A stretch of 64,000 nucleotides of DNA from Rhodobacter capsulatus. GTDB lineage: Bacteria > Pseudomonadota > Alphaproteobacteria > Rhodobacterales > Rhodobacteraceae. The notes beneath the pieces were generated by a model, which saw only the letters and a list, made by a program, of their open reading frames with translations, searched no databases and had not been told where the DNA came from. Position 1 is the stretch's first letter. Each line of letters begins with the position of its first letter. Of this stretch, positions 1 to 8,520 are shown in pieces. The translations under genes were made by a program, and so were the position numbers. Location of the stretch: assembly GCF_003254295.1 (NCBI RefSeq), contig NZ_QKZO01000001.1, positions 1-64,000 of the forward strand. The letters are read 5' to 3'.

Positions 1-548
1 CGAACTTGCTGCCGCAGGTGTTTTGGGATCCGACGGACGCCTACATCCACATGACGGGGGCGGGATATTGGGAGGCCTCCGATCTTGCCTGGGACGCCTA
101 CGCAAACGGTGGCGGCTCGGCGGCTGTGGGCGAAGGATGGCAATATGACCGCGAAAACACCGGCGGGTTCGTTTTCGGCCAGTCCCTGCCGCTGGCCGGG
201 TATTTCGGCGCCTTCGTCAAGGACTGGGCGGGGGCATCGTTGCTGGCGATCGTCAACAACAGCACCGACGGCGCTGCCCGCGCCCGATTGCAGGCGCGGG
301 TTGGCGCCAAGTCGGTCAACCTCGAATGCGATCCCGGCAGTGGCGGGCGCCTTGTCTCGACGGACGATTACTGGGAGCTGATCGCCGCGGGTCTGACGCT
401 GGCGGTGTTTCAGGCTCCGGCGGCCGACAACCAGACCAGTGCCACGCTGCTGACGAAGATCGGAGGGGTCACCGTGACCAAGAAAGTCAAGATCGGCGCG
501 GCGGACAGTGGCGGCGCCGGGTATCGCATGCTGCGCATCGACAACTGA
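1..548 (+). CDS. Partial hypothetical protein, phage-like
   Basis: The frame is open from the left edge of the window to a TGA at 546-548, so this is probably the C-terminal 180 or so residues of a longer protein; the TTG at 6 is just the first possible start. The product is rich in Gly, Ala and aromatic residues and has no recognisable catalytic motif. Its composition resembles phage tail or particle proteins, but I cannot name a family. A gene-poor stretch follows and then the 3' end of tRNA-Phe, a classic integration target, so it may be the last gene of an integrated element. Reading as a real gene is likely; the phage assignment is inference. Confidence 0.5.
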   Translation, partial: NLLPQVFWDPTDAYIHMTGAGYWEASDLAWDAYANGGGSAAVGEGWQYDRENTGGFVFGQSLPLAGYFGAFVKDWAGASLLAIVNNSTDGAARARLQARVGAKSVNLECDPGSGGRLVSTDDYWELIAAGLTLAVFQAPAADNQTSATLLTKIGGVTVTKKVKIGAADSGGAGYRMLRIDN

Positions 549-1205
549 GGGGCATGTCTGGCGGTGGCGCCTGATGGCAGGTCTGGGCGGTACCCGCAAG
601 GCTATGCGGCGGGCGCATAGCTTGAACGCATTGCCCGTTTCCGGTGCCAGGCGCGGCCAAAGCGCCGCCTCTGCATGGATTCACCGCGTAAGCCACTGAT
701 ATTAAATAACTTTGCACTAGGCGCAACAAGATGCGTCAAAAGTGCAAAGTTTCCGCCGCGCCAATGTCGCGACCGCAACGCAAAATCCCAATAAAATAAG
801 GCTTGAATGGGGTTTGCACCGGAGCGTACCGAAGTGACGTGGATAGGAGATCAAGCCTCATGTAGCGATGGCACCGTCATCACCGCGCGGCACAAAGTGC
901 AAAGTTCGAGCGCACGCTGGAAGCCCATAGCAATCATAACGCTATGATCTATCGACACAAATCGTCTGTTACCGGCTATTCCCAGCTGTTCCCGGTTTTT
1001 GTCCGATGTACCGGGTGTTTTTGTCGGGTGACAAGACGGCGCAGGCGCACCACGCTACCATCTGCCTATCGAGAGGTATCCGCACATGACGCAAGAAGAC
1101 CTAGCGAGCGCGGAATGTAGCCCAGATGTAGCCCAGAACCCGGTGAGCACAATAATGCAGCCTCAGCGCTAAAAAAAATTTTGCTTTGTTTTCGTGGGTT
1201 TAAAG
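549..1205. other. Gene-poor stretch next to tRNA-Phe
   Basis: I see no convincing gene in these 657 bases. The composition is more AT-rich than the rest of the window, with A/T runs near 702-710 and 1170-1195. It holds three copies of an 11-mer (described separately) and a tandem TGTAGCCCAGA motif near 1117-1139, whose GCCCAGA matches the acceptor stem of the adjacent tRNA-Phe. These properties fit the end of an integrated element, with attachment or regulatory sites. No integrase is visible. Confidence 0.4.
708..906. repeat. Three copies of an 11-mer, one inverted
   Basis: AACTTTGCACT lies at 708-718, and its exact reverse complement AGTGCAAAGTT lies at 741-751 and again at 896-906. The first two face each other across 22 bp. 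Three exact matches of an 11-mer within 200 bp are unlikely by chance. They could be arm-type integrase sites, phage repressor operators or iteron-like sites; the sequence alone does not decide. Confidence 0.6.
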
Positions 1206-1281
1206 TGGTGCCCAGAGCCGGAATCGAACCAGCGACACGCGGATTTTCAATCCGCTGCTCTACCAACTGAGCTATCTGGGC
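1206..1281 (-). tRNA. tRNA-Phe (GAA)
   Basis: Read on the minus strand, this 76-nt gene starts GCCCAGATAGCTCAG and ends with an encoded CCA at 1208-1206. The acceptor stem is GCCCAGA paired with TCTGGGC. The anticodon stem GCGGA/TCCGC encloses loop TTGAAAA, giving anticodon GAA. The T arm carries the standard TTCGATT loop. The 3' end faces the gene-poor stretch and the phage-like fragment, as expected when an element integrates at a tRNA 3' end. Confidence 0.95.
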
Positions 1282-1699
1282 ACCGGGCCTGCTCGACAAG
1301 ATCATCAAGCCGGTGTTGGTGCCGGGTTACTAGACGAGGGCGCCGGGACTGTCCAGAGGGTATCGTCACTTTCTTGTGCAAAAAATCGACCGCTCTCAAC
1401 CGCGCGCGGGCGAAACCGGGACGGAACCTGTCGGAGGTGGCAATGGCGGCTTCCGGGTCGTCACGCCCCCATGTCGTCAAGTCCCAAAGCCGCGTGGAAG
1501 ATCGCTTCTGCCCCGCCCCCCTTCCGGCGTCTCGCCGTTGCCCGACGCCCCGGCCCCCGCCATCGCGGCCTGCGGGAGGTTCACCGCCCTGAGGCCCGAC
1601 CTCGCCACCTCCGTTGCCAGATGGTCCCGACCCGTCGTCGCGTCGGGCCAGAGCCCCTCAGGGCGGAGAATAAAATTCCAAAAGCACGACAAAATAAGG
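1282..1699. other. Non-coding stretch with possible gene remnant
   Basis: No gene can be supported in this 418-bp stretch. From 1289 to 1333 the plus strand has 14 codons of typical host usage (LLDKIIKPVLVPGY) ending in TAG, which resembles the tail of a degraded gene. A 49-codon ORF at 1443-1592 starts 5 nt after GGAGG at 1433-1437, but its product is a low-complexity Pro/Arg/Ser chain, so I do not call it. The remainder leads into the regulatory region of the sulfate-binding gene. Confidence 0.4.
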
Positions 1700-1724
1700 C
1701 GTGATTATTCCCTTGATAATCACG
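1700..1724. promoter_or_regulatory. Palindrome upstream of sulfate-binding gene
   Basis: CGTGATTAT (1700-1708) and ATAATCACG (1716-1724) form perfect 9-bp arms around a 7-bp spacer, in an AT-rich pocket of otherwise GC-rich DNA. It lies 59 bp before the leader ORF and 212 bp before the binding-protein gene. The geometry suits a dimeric regulator operator, possibly responding to sulfur supply, or an RNA hairpin. The regulator is unknown. Confidence 0.5.
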
Positions 1725-1782
1725 ACTTCACCGGTGGATATTATACGCATCACGCCGATCACCCGCCGGAAAGGAGATGCCG

Positions 1783-1923
1783 ATGATCCGTCCTGTTCAG
1801 ACCGCTCCCGCCGCAAGCCTGCGCGCGCCGATGCGGGAAATGACCTGCCTCGGCCCGCGCCATCCGGGCCCCCACGCTCCGGGTCCGATCCCGTCCCGCC
1901 CGCTTCCGCACCCCCTTTCCTGA
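1783..1923 (+). CDS. Putative 46-residue Pro-rich leader peptide
   Basis: ATG at 1783 lies 6 nt after a perfect AAGGAG at 1771-1776, the strongest ribosome-binding site in this neighbourhood. The frame runs 46 codons to TGA at 1921-1923, 12 nt before the start of the sulfate-binding gene. The product begins MIRPVQTAP, contains TCLGPRHPGP, and has 12 prolines, mostly in the second half, with one cysteine. No family is recognised. Position and proline density suggest a translated leader that couples to, or stalls ahead of, the downstream gene. An ordinary small protein is the alternative. Translation itself is inferred from the Shine-Dalgarno sequence and spacing. Confidence 0.5.
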   Translation: MIRPVQTAPAASLRAPMREMTCLGPRHPGPHAPGPIPSRPLPHPLS

Positions 1924-1935
1924 TCGAGAGACCCC

Positions 1936-3051
1936 ATGCTCACCACGATTTCGCTGTCCCGTCACATCACCGCCCAGGGCCAAAAGACCGCCGACCATGC
2001 CGATGGCCGCGTCACCATCGCCGATGGCGCCCGCCGCCTGACCGGCTGGCCGATCGCCCGGATCGCCCGCACCACCAGCGCGCTGGTGGCGCTTTTGCTG
2101 GCGGGCCTTGCCGGGGCGCCGCAGCTGCAGGCCGAAACCCTGCTCAACGTCAGCTACGACCCGACGCGCGAACTTTACCGCGAGGTCAACGAGGCCTTCA
2201 CCGAACACTGGACCGCCGCAGGCCATGACGCGCCGAAGATCGAGACCTCGCATGGCGGCTCGGGGGCGCAGGCGCGCGCGGTGATCGAGGGGCTGAACGC
2301 CCAGGTCGTCACCCTGGCGCTGGCCTCCGACATCGACAAGATCGCCAAGGCGGGCAAGCTGCCCGCGGACTGGCAGGGCAAGCTGCCGCACAATTCCTCG
2401 CCCTATACCTCGACCATCGTGTTTCTGGTGCGCGAGGGCAATCCGAAGGGGATCACCGACTGGGGCGATCTGGTCAAGGAGGGGGTCGAGGTGATCACGC
2501 CCAATCCGAAGACCTCGGGGGGCGCGCGGTGGAACTATCTGGCCGCCTGGGCCTGGGCGGAAAAGAACGGTCAGGATCCGAAGGCCTTCCTGCAGGATCT
2601 TTTCGCCCATGTGCCGGTCCTTGACAGCGGCGCGCGGGGGGCGACGACGACCTTTGCCCAGCGCGGCATCGGCGATGTGCTGCTGGCCTGGGAAAACGAG
2701 GCCTACCTGTCGCTGAAGGAACTGGGCGAGGATCAGTTCGACATCGTCGTGCCCTCGGTCTCGGTTCTGGCCGAGCCGCCCGTGGCGCTGGTCGAAGGCA
2801 ACATCGCCAATGACGCCCAGAAGGAACTGGCGACGGCCTATCTGGACTTCCTTTACAGCCCCGAGGGCCAGGCGATCGCCTACAAGAACTTCTACCGCGC
2901 CTGGGATGCCTCGAAAGCCGATCCGGCCGATGTGGCGCGGTTCCCGAAGCTCGAACTGGTGGACATCGCGCATTTCGGCGGCTGGGCCAAGGCGCAGCCC
3001 GAGCATTTCGGCGACGGCGGCCTCTTCGACCAGATCTACACCGCGAAATAA
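1936..3051 (+). CDS. Sulfate/thiosulfate ABC transporter substrate-binding protein
   Basis: This 371-residue periplasmic protein matches the Sbp/CysP family, which captures sulfate or thiosulfate for an ABC importer. Family features include [17 protein letters not shown] after the signal peptide, [32 protein letters not shown], and a C-terminal FPKLELVDI. The hydrophobic signal core is at about residues 48-60, with likely cleavage after the LQA at 64-66. This leaves an unusually long 46-residue n-region, but no later ATG offers a shorter start. A GAGAG lies just upstream. No permease or ATPase genes adjoin it, so it is an orphan binding protein here, probably serving a transporter elsewhere. 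The substrate is inferred from the family. Confidence 0.88.
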   Translation: MLTTISLSRHITAQGQKTADHADGRVTIADGARRLTGWPIARIARTTSALVALLLAGLAGAPQLQAETLLNVSYDPTRELYREVNEAFTEHWTAAGHDAPKIETSHGGSGAQARAVIEGLNAQVVTLALASDIDKIAKAGKLPADWQGKLPHNSSPYTSTIVFLVREGNPKGITDWGDLVKEGVEVITPNPKTSGGARWNYLAAWAWAEKNGQDPKAFLQDLFAHVPVLDSGARGATTTFAQRGIGDVLLAWENEAYLSLKELGEDQFDIVVPSVSVLAEPPVALVEGNIANDAQKELATAYLDFLYSPEGQAIAYKNFYRAWDASKADPADVARFPKLELVDIAHFGGWAKAQPEHFGDGGLFDQIYTAK

Positions 3052-3085
3052 GCCCGGCCCCGGCCCGGCTTGCGGCCCGGCTTGC

Positions 3086-3115
3086 GGCGCCCCTTGGGGG
3101 GCGCCTTCGGTTTTG
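3086..3115 (+). terminator. Terminator after sulfate-binding gene
   Basis: GGCGCCCC (3086-3093) pairs with GGGGCGCC (3098-3105), and TTCGGTTTTG follows. It is 35 bp past the stop codon. The short T run makes it a moderate intrinsic terminator. Confidence 0.65.
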
Positions 3116-3250
3116 TCGCAACGGCATGGGGGCTTGCGCGCATCAACGCTTCCTTGTCGGTTTTCCTGCCCTATGATCGCGCGAACGTTCGGCAAGAGCG
3201 TCCCGAATCAATCCGTCCGACGCCCGGAACCGCGACAAAAGGGAGAGACG

Positions 3251-4330
3251 ATGCGCAAGACGGCGTGGCAAGGCCCCGCCCTTCCGGTCCTTGTGCTGGC
3301 AGGCCTGATCCCCTTCGCCCCTCCCCTGTCCGCCGAAACGCCGCTGGCGGTCGAGGTCGTGACCGCCCATACCGCGCCGGTCTTCGTGCATTTCGAGCTG
3401 TCGGGCAGCATCGAGGCGGCCGAGGCGGTGCCCGTGGGCTTTCGCGCCGGCGGGCGGATCGTCGCGCTGAAGGTGCAGGTGGGCGATCAGGTGCAGGCAG
3501 GCCAGGTGCTGGCCGAGCTGGACCCGACCCAGGCCGCCGCGACGCTGCGCGGCGCCAAGGCGCAGGCCGATGCGGCGGCGGCGATGCTGACCCAGGCGGA
3601 ACAGGCGCGGAGCCGGGCGGCAGAGCTGACCCAGCGCGGCGCGGCGACCCAGGCCGCGCTGGATGCCGCGACCGAGGCGGCGCTGTCCGCCCGCTCGGCC
3701 CAGGATCAGGCCCAGGCCGCGCTGGCCAAGGCCCGGCAGACGCTGACCGATTGCACCCTGACCGCCCCCGCCGCGGGGATCGTCACCGCCCGCTCGGCCG
3801 AGCCCGGCCAGATCGTCGGCGCGGCGCAGACGGTGCTGACGCTCGCCCGCGACGGCGCCCGCGAAGCCGTGCTGTACGTTCCCGATTTCCCCGCGCTCGA
3901 CCGCTTTCGCGACCGCCGCGTGACGCTGCGCCCGGTCGAGGGGACCGGCCCCGTCATGGAGGCGGTGGTGACCGAGATCGCGCCCCTCGTCGCGGGCGCC
4001 ACCGGCACCGTGCGGGTCAAGGGCAAGCTGCGCGAGGACGCCCCCGCCCCGGGGCTGGGCACCGCGATCGTCGCCGTGCTGGATCTGCCGCTCGGCTCGG
4101 CGATGGGGCTGCCCTGGACGGCGCTGGTGACGAAGGATGGCGGCCCCGCGGTCTGGACGATCGATCCGAAAACCCGGCGCGCCACGCTGCGCCCGGTGCG
4201 GATCTCGCGCTATACCGACCGCGGCATCGATGTCGCCGAGGGCCTCTCCGAAGGGGCGCTGGTCGTCGCCCGCGGCGCGCATCTGCTTTACCCCGGCCGC
4301 GCCGTCCGGCCGACGGAGACGACGCCATGA
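3251..4330 (+). CDS. RND efflux periplasmic adaptor subunit (first)
   Basis: This 359-residue HlyD/AcrA-family adaptor links an inner-membrane RND pump to an outer-membrane channel. A signal peptide occupies about residues 1-28, ending PPLSAE. The lipoyl half-motif GFRAGGRIVALKVQVGDQV follows, then an Ala/Gln-rich helical hairpin at about 85-165, the second lipoyl half near APAAGIVTARSAEPGQIV, and a beta-barrel domain. ATG 3251 follows GGGAGAGACG, an adequate ribosome-binding site. Its stop overlaps the start of a second adaptor gene, which in turn overlaps the pump gene, so all three are translationally coupled. The substrate cannot be read from the sequence. Confidence 0.9.
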   Translation: MRKTAWQGPALPVLVLAGLIPFAPPLSAETPLAVEVVTAHTAPVFVHFELSGSIEAAEAVPVGFRAGGRIVALKVQVGDQVQAGQVLAELDPTQAAATLRGAKAQADAAAAMLTQAEQARSRAAELTQRGAATQAALDAATEAALSARSAQDQAQAALAKARQTLTDCTLTAPAAGIVTARSAEPGQIVGAAQTVLTLARDGAREAVLYVPDFPALDRFRDRRVTLRPVEGTGPVMEAVVTEIAPLVAGATGTVRVKGKLREDAPAPGLGTAIVAVLDLPLGSAMGLPWTALVTKDGGPAVWTIDPKTRRATLRPVRISRYTDRGIDVAEGLSEGALVVARGAHLLYPGRAVRPTETTP

Positions 4331-5385
4331 TCCGCCCGCTCTCGCTTCTCCTGCTGGCGCTTGCCCCTGCCATCCCCCCTGCCCCCGCGCTTGCCGAGGC
4401 GCTGGTCCGCCCGGTGGTGTCGGAAATCGTCACCGGCTCGGCGATCGCCACGCGCGATTTTCCCGGCGTGATCGCGGCCGAGGTGGAAACCACGCTCGGC
4501 TTTCAGACCGCGGGCCGGATCGAGACCCGGCCGGTCAATCTGGGCGATGCGGTCACGGCCGGGCAGGTGCTGGCGACGCTCGATCAGGTGACGCTGGCCG
4601 AGGATGTCGCCGCCGCCGAGGCCGGTCTGCGCGCGGCCCGGGCCGAGGCGGATTTCGCCCGGCAAAGCCTTGAGAGGGCACAGGAATTGCAACGCCGCGG
4701 GGTGGCGCCGCTGGCCACGCTCGAAGCCGCCGCGGCCAAGGCCGCCGCCGCCCGCGCCGCGGTCGACCGCGCCCGCGCCGATCTGAGCCGGGCGCGCGAT
4801 GCCGAACGTTTCGGCCGCATGAGCGCGCCTTCGGCGGGCGTCGTCAGCCAGATCCTGGCCGAGCCCGGCGCCGTCGTCACCCCGGGCACGCCGGTTCTGC
4901 GTCTGGCCACCGCCGCCGGGCGCGAGGCGGTGATCGACGTGCCCGACGAGATGCTGGCCGTGCTGCCGAAAGACGCCCGCTTCACCATCGAGACCCGCGG
5001 CGACGGCCCGCAGACCCTGCCCGGGCGGCTGCGGCTGATCGAGCCGGTCGCCGATGCCTCGACCCGGGCGCATCGGCTGCGGATCTCGCTGGAGGGCGGC
5101 GGTCAGGCGCTGCGGCTGGGCACGCTGGTCACCGCGCGGCTCGATCTGCCCGAGGCGCCGCTTCTGACCCTGCCCTTGGCCGCGATCCGCCCCGACACCG
5201 ACCCGCCGCAGGTCTGGCGCCTTGGCCCGGACCGGCGCGCCGAAGCGGTGCCGGTGACGCTTGGCCAACGCCTTGACGACCGTGTCGTGATCACCTCGGG
5301 CCTGACTGCGGGCGACGAGGTGGTGATCCGCGGCATCCGCTCGATCACGCCGGGCCAATCTCTCGGACCAAGGGTATCGCCATGA
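4327..5385 (+). CDS. RND efflux periplasmic adaptor subunit (second)
   Basis: This second HlyD/AcrA-family adaptor has 352 residues. It starts with a signal peptide ending APALAEA, then GFQTAGRIETRPVNLGDAV (lipoyl half), a helical hairpin at about 85-160, and SAPSAGVVSQILAEPGAVV (second lipoyl half). Its ATG overlaps the previous stop as ATGA, and its own end overlaps the pump start the same way. It is clearly diverged from its neighbour, so the two are not a recent tandem duplication. Pumps with two adaptors may assemble them as a heteromer. That is inference from gene order, not shown by the sequence. Confidence 0.9.
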   Translation: MIRPLSLLLLALAPAIPPAPALAEALVRPVVSEIVTGSAIATRDFPGVIAAEVETTLGFQTAGRIETRPVNLGDAVTAGQVLATLDQVTLAEDVAAAEAGLRAARAEADFARQSLERAQELQRRGVAPLATLEAAAAKAAAARAAVDRARADLSRARDAERFGRMSAPSAGVVSQILAEPGAVVTPGTPVLRLATAAGREAVIDVPDEMLAVLPKDARFTIETRGDGPQTLPGRLRLIEPVADASTRAHRLRISLEGGGQALRLGTLVTARLDLPEAPLLTLPLAAIRPDTDPPQVWRLGPDRRAEAVPVTLGQRLDDRVVITSGLTAGDEVVIRGIRSITPGQSLGPRVSP

Positions 5386-8300
5386 AGTTCAACCTGTCCG
5401 ACTGGGCTTTGCGGCATCGCTCGATGGTCTGGTATCTGATCCTCGTCTCGCTTGTGGCGGGGGTTCTGGCCTATCGCGACCTTGGCCGCGAGGAAGACCC
5501 CTCCTTCACCATCAAGATCATGATCGTCACCGCGATCCTGCCCGGCGCCGCCGCCGAGGAGACGCGCGAACAGGTCACCGACCGGATCGAGAAGAAGCTG
5601 CAGGAACTGCCGAACCTGAAGTTCACCCGCTCGGAAACCTTTCCGGGCCGCGCCGTGGTGCAGCTGGAACTGACCCCCGAAACAAGGGGCGAGGCGGTGA
5701 CGCGCACCTGGCAGAAGGTGCGCAACATGATGGCCGACATCCGCCCGGATTTCCCGGCGGAATTCGCGGGGTTCTATTTCAACGACAGTTTCGGCGATGT
5801 CTATGGCTCGATCTATGCCTTCACCGCCGACGGGTTTTCGCCGCAGGAGGTGAAGACCCGGGTGGAAAAGGTCCGCTCGGCGGTGCTGACGCTGAAGGCG
5901 GCGGGCAAGGTCGAGCTGATCGGCACGCAAGACCCTGTTGTCCATGTCGAATTTTCCGCCCGCAAGCTCGCCGCGCTGGGGCTGGATCAGGCGCAGGTGC
6001 TGGGAACCCTTGCCGCGCAGAACGCCATCGTGCCCTCGGGCGTGATCCGCACCGCCGACGAGCTGATCGCGGTGCGGATGTCGGGGCGCTTTGCCGATGC
6101 CGCCGAACTGGCCGCGGCGCCCTTGCGGGTGGGCGAGATCTTCTTTCGGCTCTCCGATGTCGCCACCGTCCGCGCGGGCTTTGCCGACCCGCCCGACACC
6201 CTCTTTCGCTACAACGGCCAGCCCGCAGTGGGGCTGATCATCGGCATGAAACAGGGCGCCAACATCCTTGAGTTCGGCGCCGAGCTGACCGCGGTGATGG
6301 ACCGGGTGGCGGCCGAATTGCCGGTCGGCATCACCCTGCACAAGGTCGCCGATCAGCCGCAGGTGGTCGAGCAATCGGTGAACCATTTCCTGCGCGCGCT
6401 GGCCGAGGCGGTGGCGATCGTGCTTCTGGTCTCGTTCGTCTCGCTCGGCTGGCGGGCGGGACTTGTGGTGACGATGTCGATCCCGCTGGTGCTGGCGCTG
6501 ACCTTCGTCATTCTGGAGGCGATGGGGGTGACGCTGCAGCGGATTTCGCTGGGCGCGCTGATCATCGCGCTGGGGCTTCTGGTCGATGATGCGATGATCG
6601 CCATCGAAACGATGATCGCGCGGCTGGAGGCCGGGGACACGATCGCGAAAGCCGCCTCGCATGCCTGGACCTCGATCGCCTTTCCGATGCTCTCGGGCAC
6701 CTTGGTCACCGTCGCGGGCTTCATTCCGATCGGGCTGAATTCCAGCCAGGCCGGGGAATACACGCTGTCGCTCTTTTACGTCATCGCGATTTCGCTGATG
6801 CTGAGCTGGGTCGTCGCCGTGCTGTTTGCGCCCTTGATCGGCGCCAGTTTCCTGCCGAAGACGATGCCGCATCACGACGCCACCCCGGGTCGGCTGCGGC
6901 GCGGCTTTCACGCGCTGTTGCGGGGCGCGATGCGGGCGCGCTGGCTGACCATCGTGCTCACCGTCGCGCTTTTTGGCGCCTCGCTTTACGGCATGCGCCA
7001 GATCGAGCAGCAATTCTTCCCCGCCTCGGACCGGCCGGAATTGCTGATCGACGTGACGATGCGGCAGAATTCGGCGATTGCGGCGACCGACGGCGCGATG
7101 GCAGAGCTTGACCGCTGGCTCGCCACCCGCCCCGAGGCCGCCTATTGGACAACCTATGTCGGCCGCTCCGCGCCGCGGTTCCTGCTCTCGCTTGACGCGC
7201 CGACGCCGGTGCCCTTCATCGGCCAGATCGTGGTGATGACGACGGGGCTCGAGGAGCGCAACGCACTGCGGCAGGCGCTGGCGGATCATGCCGCGAAACT
7301 GCCCGGGGTCGATGTGTTCTCGAAGCTGATCGAGCTGGGGCCGCCGGTCGGCAAGCCGGTGCAATACCGTCTGATGGGGCCGGACCGCGGCCTGTTGCTG
7401 ACCGAGGCGCGGCGGCTGGCCGAGCGGCTGGCGCAGGATCCGCGGCTGTCGAACATCACGCTCGACGAGGGCGAGCCGGTGCGGGTTGCCCGCGTCGTGC
7501 TGGATCAGGAGCGGCTGCGCCAGCTTGGTCTGACGCAAAAGGACGTGGCGCAGGCGCTGCAGACGCTGTTCGAGGGCGTCACCATCACCGAATTGCGCGA
7601 CGGTCAGACGCTGGTCGATGTGCTCGCCCGCGGCGCCGAGGCGGACCGCTCGCGGGTGGGCTCGCTCGCCTCGCTGCAGCTGCCCTCGCCCTCGGGGGTG
7701 CCGGTGCCGCTGCTCAGCTTCGCGACGCTCGATTGGCAGATGGAGGCGCCGGTGCTGCATGCCCGCAACCGGGTGCCGACGATCACCGTCAAGGCCGCGG
7801 TGGTGGGGGCGAACCAGCCCGCCACGGTGACCCGCGATCTGGCCCCGGCGATTGCCGAGCAGATGGCGCGGCTGCCCGCCGGAACCACGATCGAGCCGGG
7901 CGGCGTCGCGGAATCCAGCGGCGAAAGCCAGGCGCCGATCGTCGCCGTCGTGCCCTTGATGGTGCTGATCATCCTCACCCTTGTGATGGTGCAGATGCAA
8001 AGCTTCCGGCTGATGTTCATCGTTCTGGCGGTGGCGCCCCTGGGCCTGATCGGCGTCGTCGCGGCCATGCTGCCCTCGGGGCAACCGCTTGGCTTCGTGG
8101 CGATTCTGGGCGTGCTGGCGCTGGTCGGCATCCTGATCCGCAATTCGCTGATCCTGATGGCCGAGGTCGAGGTGCTGATCGGCGCCGGGAAAAGCCGCTG
8201 GGACGCGGTCTTCGAGGCCTCCGACAGCCGGGCGCGGCCGATCCTGCTCACCGCCGCCGCCGCCTCGCTGGCGCTGATCCCGATCTCGCGCGAGGTGTTC

Positions 8301-8465
8301 TGGGCGCCGATGGCCTTTGCGATGATGGGGGGGATCATCGCGGGCACGCTGGTGACGCTGGTCTTCGCACCTGCGCTTTATTGCGCCGTGTTCCGCGTGC
8401 CCGCGCCGCCGCGACCGCCCCGCCCGCCGCGTCCCGAACCCGAGGCGCTGCCCGGGCGGCCTTAA
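5382..8465 (+). CDS. RND efflux transporter permease (AcrB/MdtB superfamily)
   Basis: This 1027-residue inner-membrane pump exports substrates using the proton gradient. The N-terminal helix (WYLILVSLVAGVLAY) is followed by a large periplasmic loop, a first bundle of membrane helices, a second loop from about 530 to 850, and a second bundle. The paired aspartates of the proton relay are D402-D403 in GLLVDDAMIAIETM. The length is typical of the HAE1/MdtB group. It forms a three-gene operon with two adaptors and has no outer-membrane factor gene here, so it probably uses a shared TolC-like channel. The Pro/Arg-rich C-terminal tail (PAPPRPPRPPRPEPE) is unusual. The substrate is unknown. Confidence 0.93.
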   Translation: MKFNLSDWALRHRSMVWYLILVSLVAGVLAYRDLGREEDPSFTIKIMIVTAILPGAAAEETREQVTDRIEKKLQELPNLKFTRSETFPGRAVVQLELTPETRGEAVTRTWQKVRNMMADIRPDFPAEFAGFYFNDSFGDVYGSIYAFTADGFSPQEVKTRVEKVRSAVLTLKAAGKVELIGTQDPVVHVEFSARKLAALGLDQAQVLGTLAAQNAIVPSGVIRTADELIAVRMSGRFADAAELAAAPLRVGEIFFRLSDVATVRAGFADPPDTLFRYNGQPAVGLIIGMKQGANILEFGAELTAVMDRVAAELPVGITLHKVADQPQVVEQSVNHFLRALAEAVAIVLLVSFVSLGWRAGLVVTMSIPLVLALTFVILEAMGVTLQRISLGALIIALGLLVDDAMIAIETMIARLEAGDTIAKAASHAWTSIAFPMLSGTLVTVAGFIPIGLNSSQAGEYTLSLFYVIAISLMLSWVVAVLFAPLIGASFLPKTMPHHDATPGRLRRGFHALLRGAMRARWLTIVLTVALFGASLYGMRQIEQQFFPASDRPELLIDVTMRQNSAIAATDGAMAELDRWLATRPEAAYWTTYVGRSAPRFLLSLDAPTPVPFIGQIVVMTTGLEERNALRQALADHAAKLPGVDVFSKLIELGPPVGKPVQYRLMGPDRGLLLTEARRLAERLAQDPRLSNITLDEGEPVRVARVVLDQERLRQLGLTQKDVAQALQTLFEGVTITELRDGQTLVDVLARGAEADRSRVGSLASLQLPSPSGVPVPLLSFATLDWQMEAPVLHARNRVPTITVKAAVVGANQPATVTRDLAPAIAEQMARLPAGTTIEPGGVAESSGESQAPIVAVVPLMVLIILTLVMVQMQSFRLMFIVLAVAPLGLIGVVAAMLPSGQPLGFVAILGVLALVGILIRNSLILMAEVEVLIGAGKSRWDAVFEASDSRARPILLTAAAASLALIPISREVFWAPMAFAMMGGIIAGTLVTLVFAPALYCAVFRVPAPPRPPRPPRPEPEALPGRP

Positions 8466-8520
8466 CACCCCGTTCACCAATTCCTGTCATCCTCGGGCAT
8501 GTTTTGCCCGAGGCCCGCTC

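Noticed and set aside
1443-1592. 49-codon Pro/Arg-rich ORF behind GGAGG
   Set aside because: The ribosome-binding site is good, but the product is low-complexity with no hint of a fold and the region is otherwise non-coding. Not listed as a gene.
5103-8480. 1125-codon minus-strand open frame
   Set aside because: It is antisense to the RND pump gene, whose proton-relay motifs and coupled start are unmistakable; the product is a His/Arg/Gly-rich shadow.
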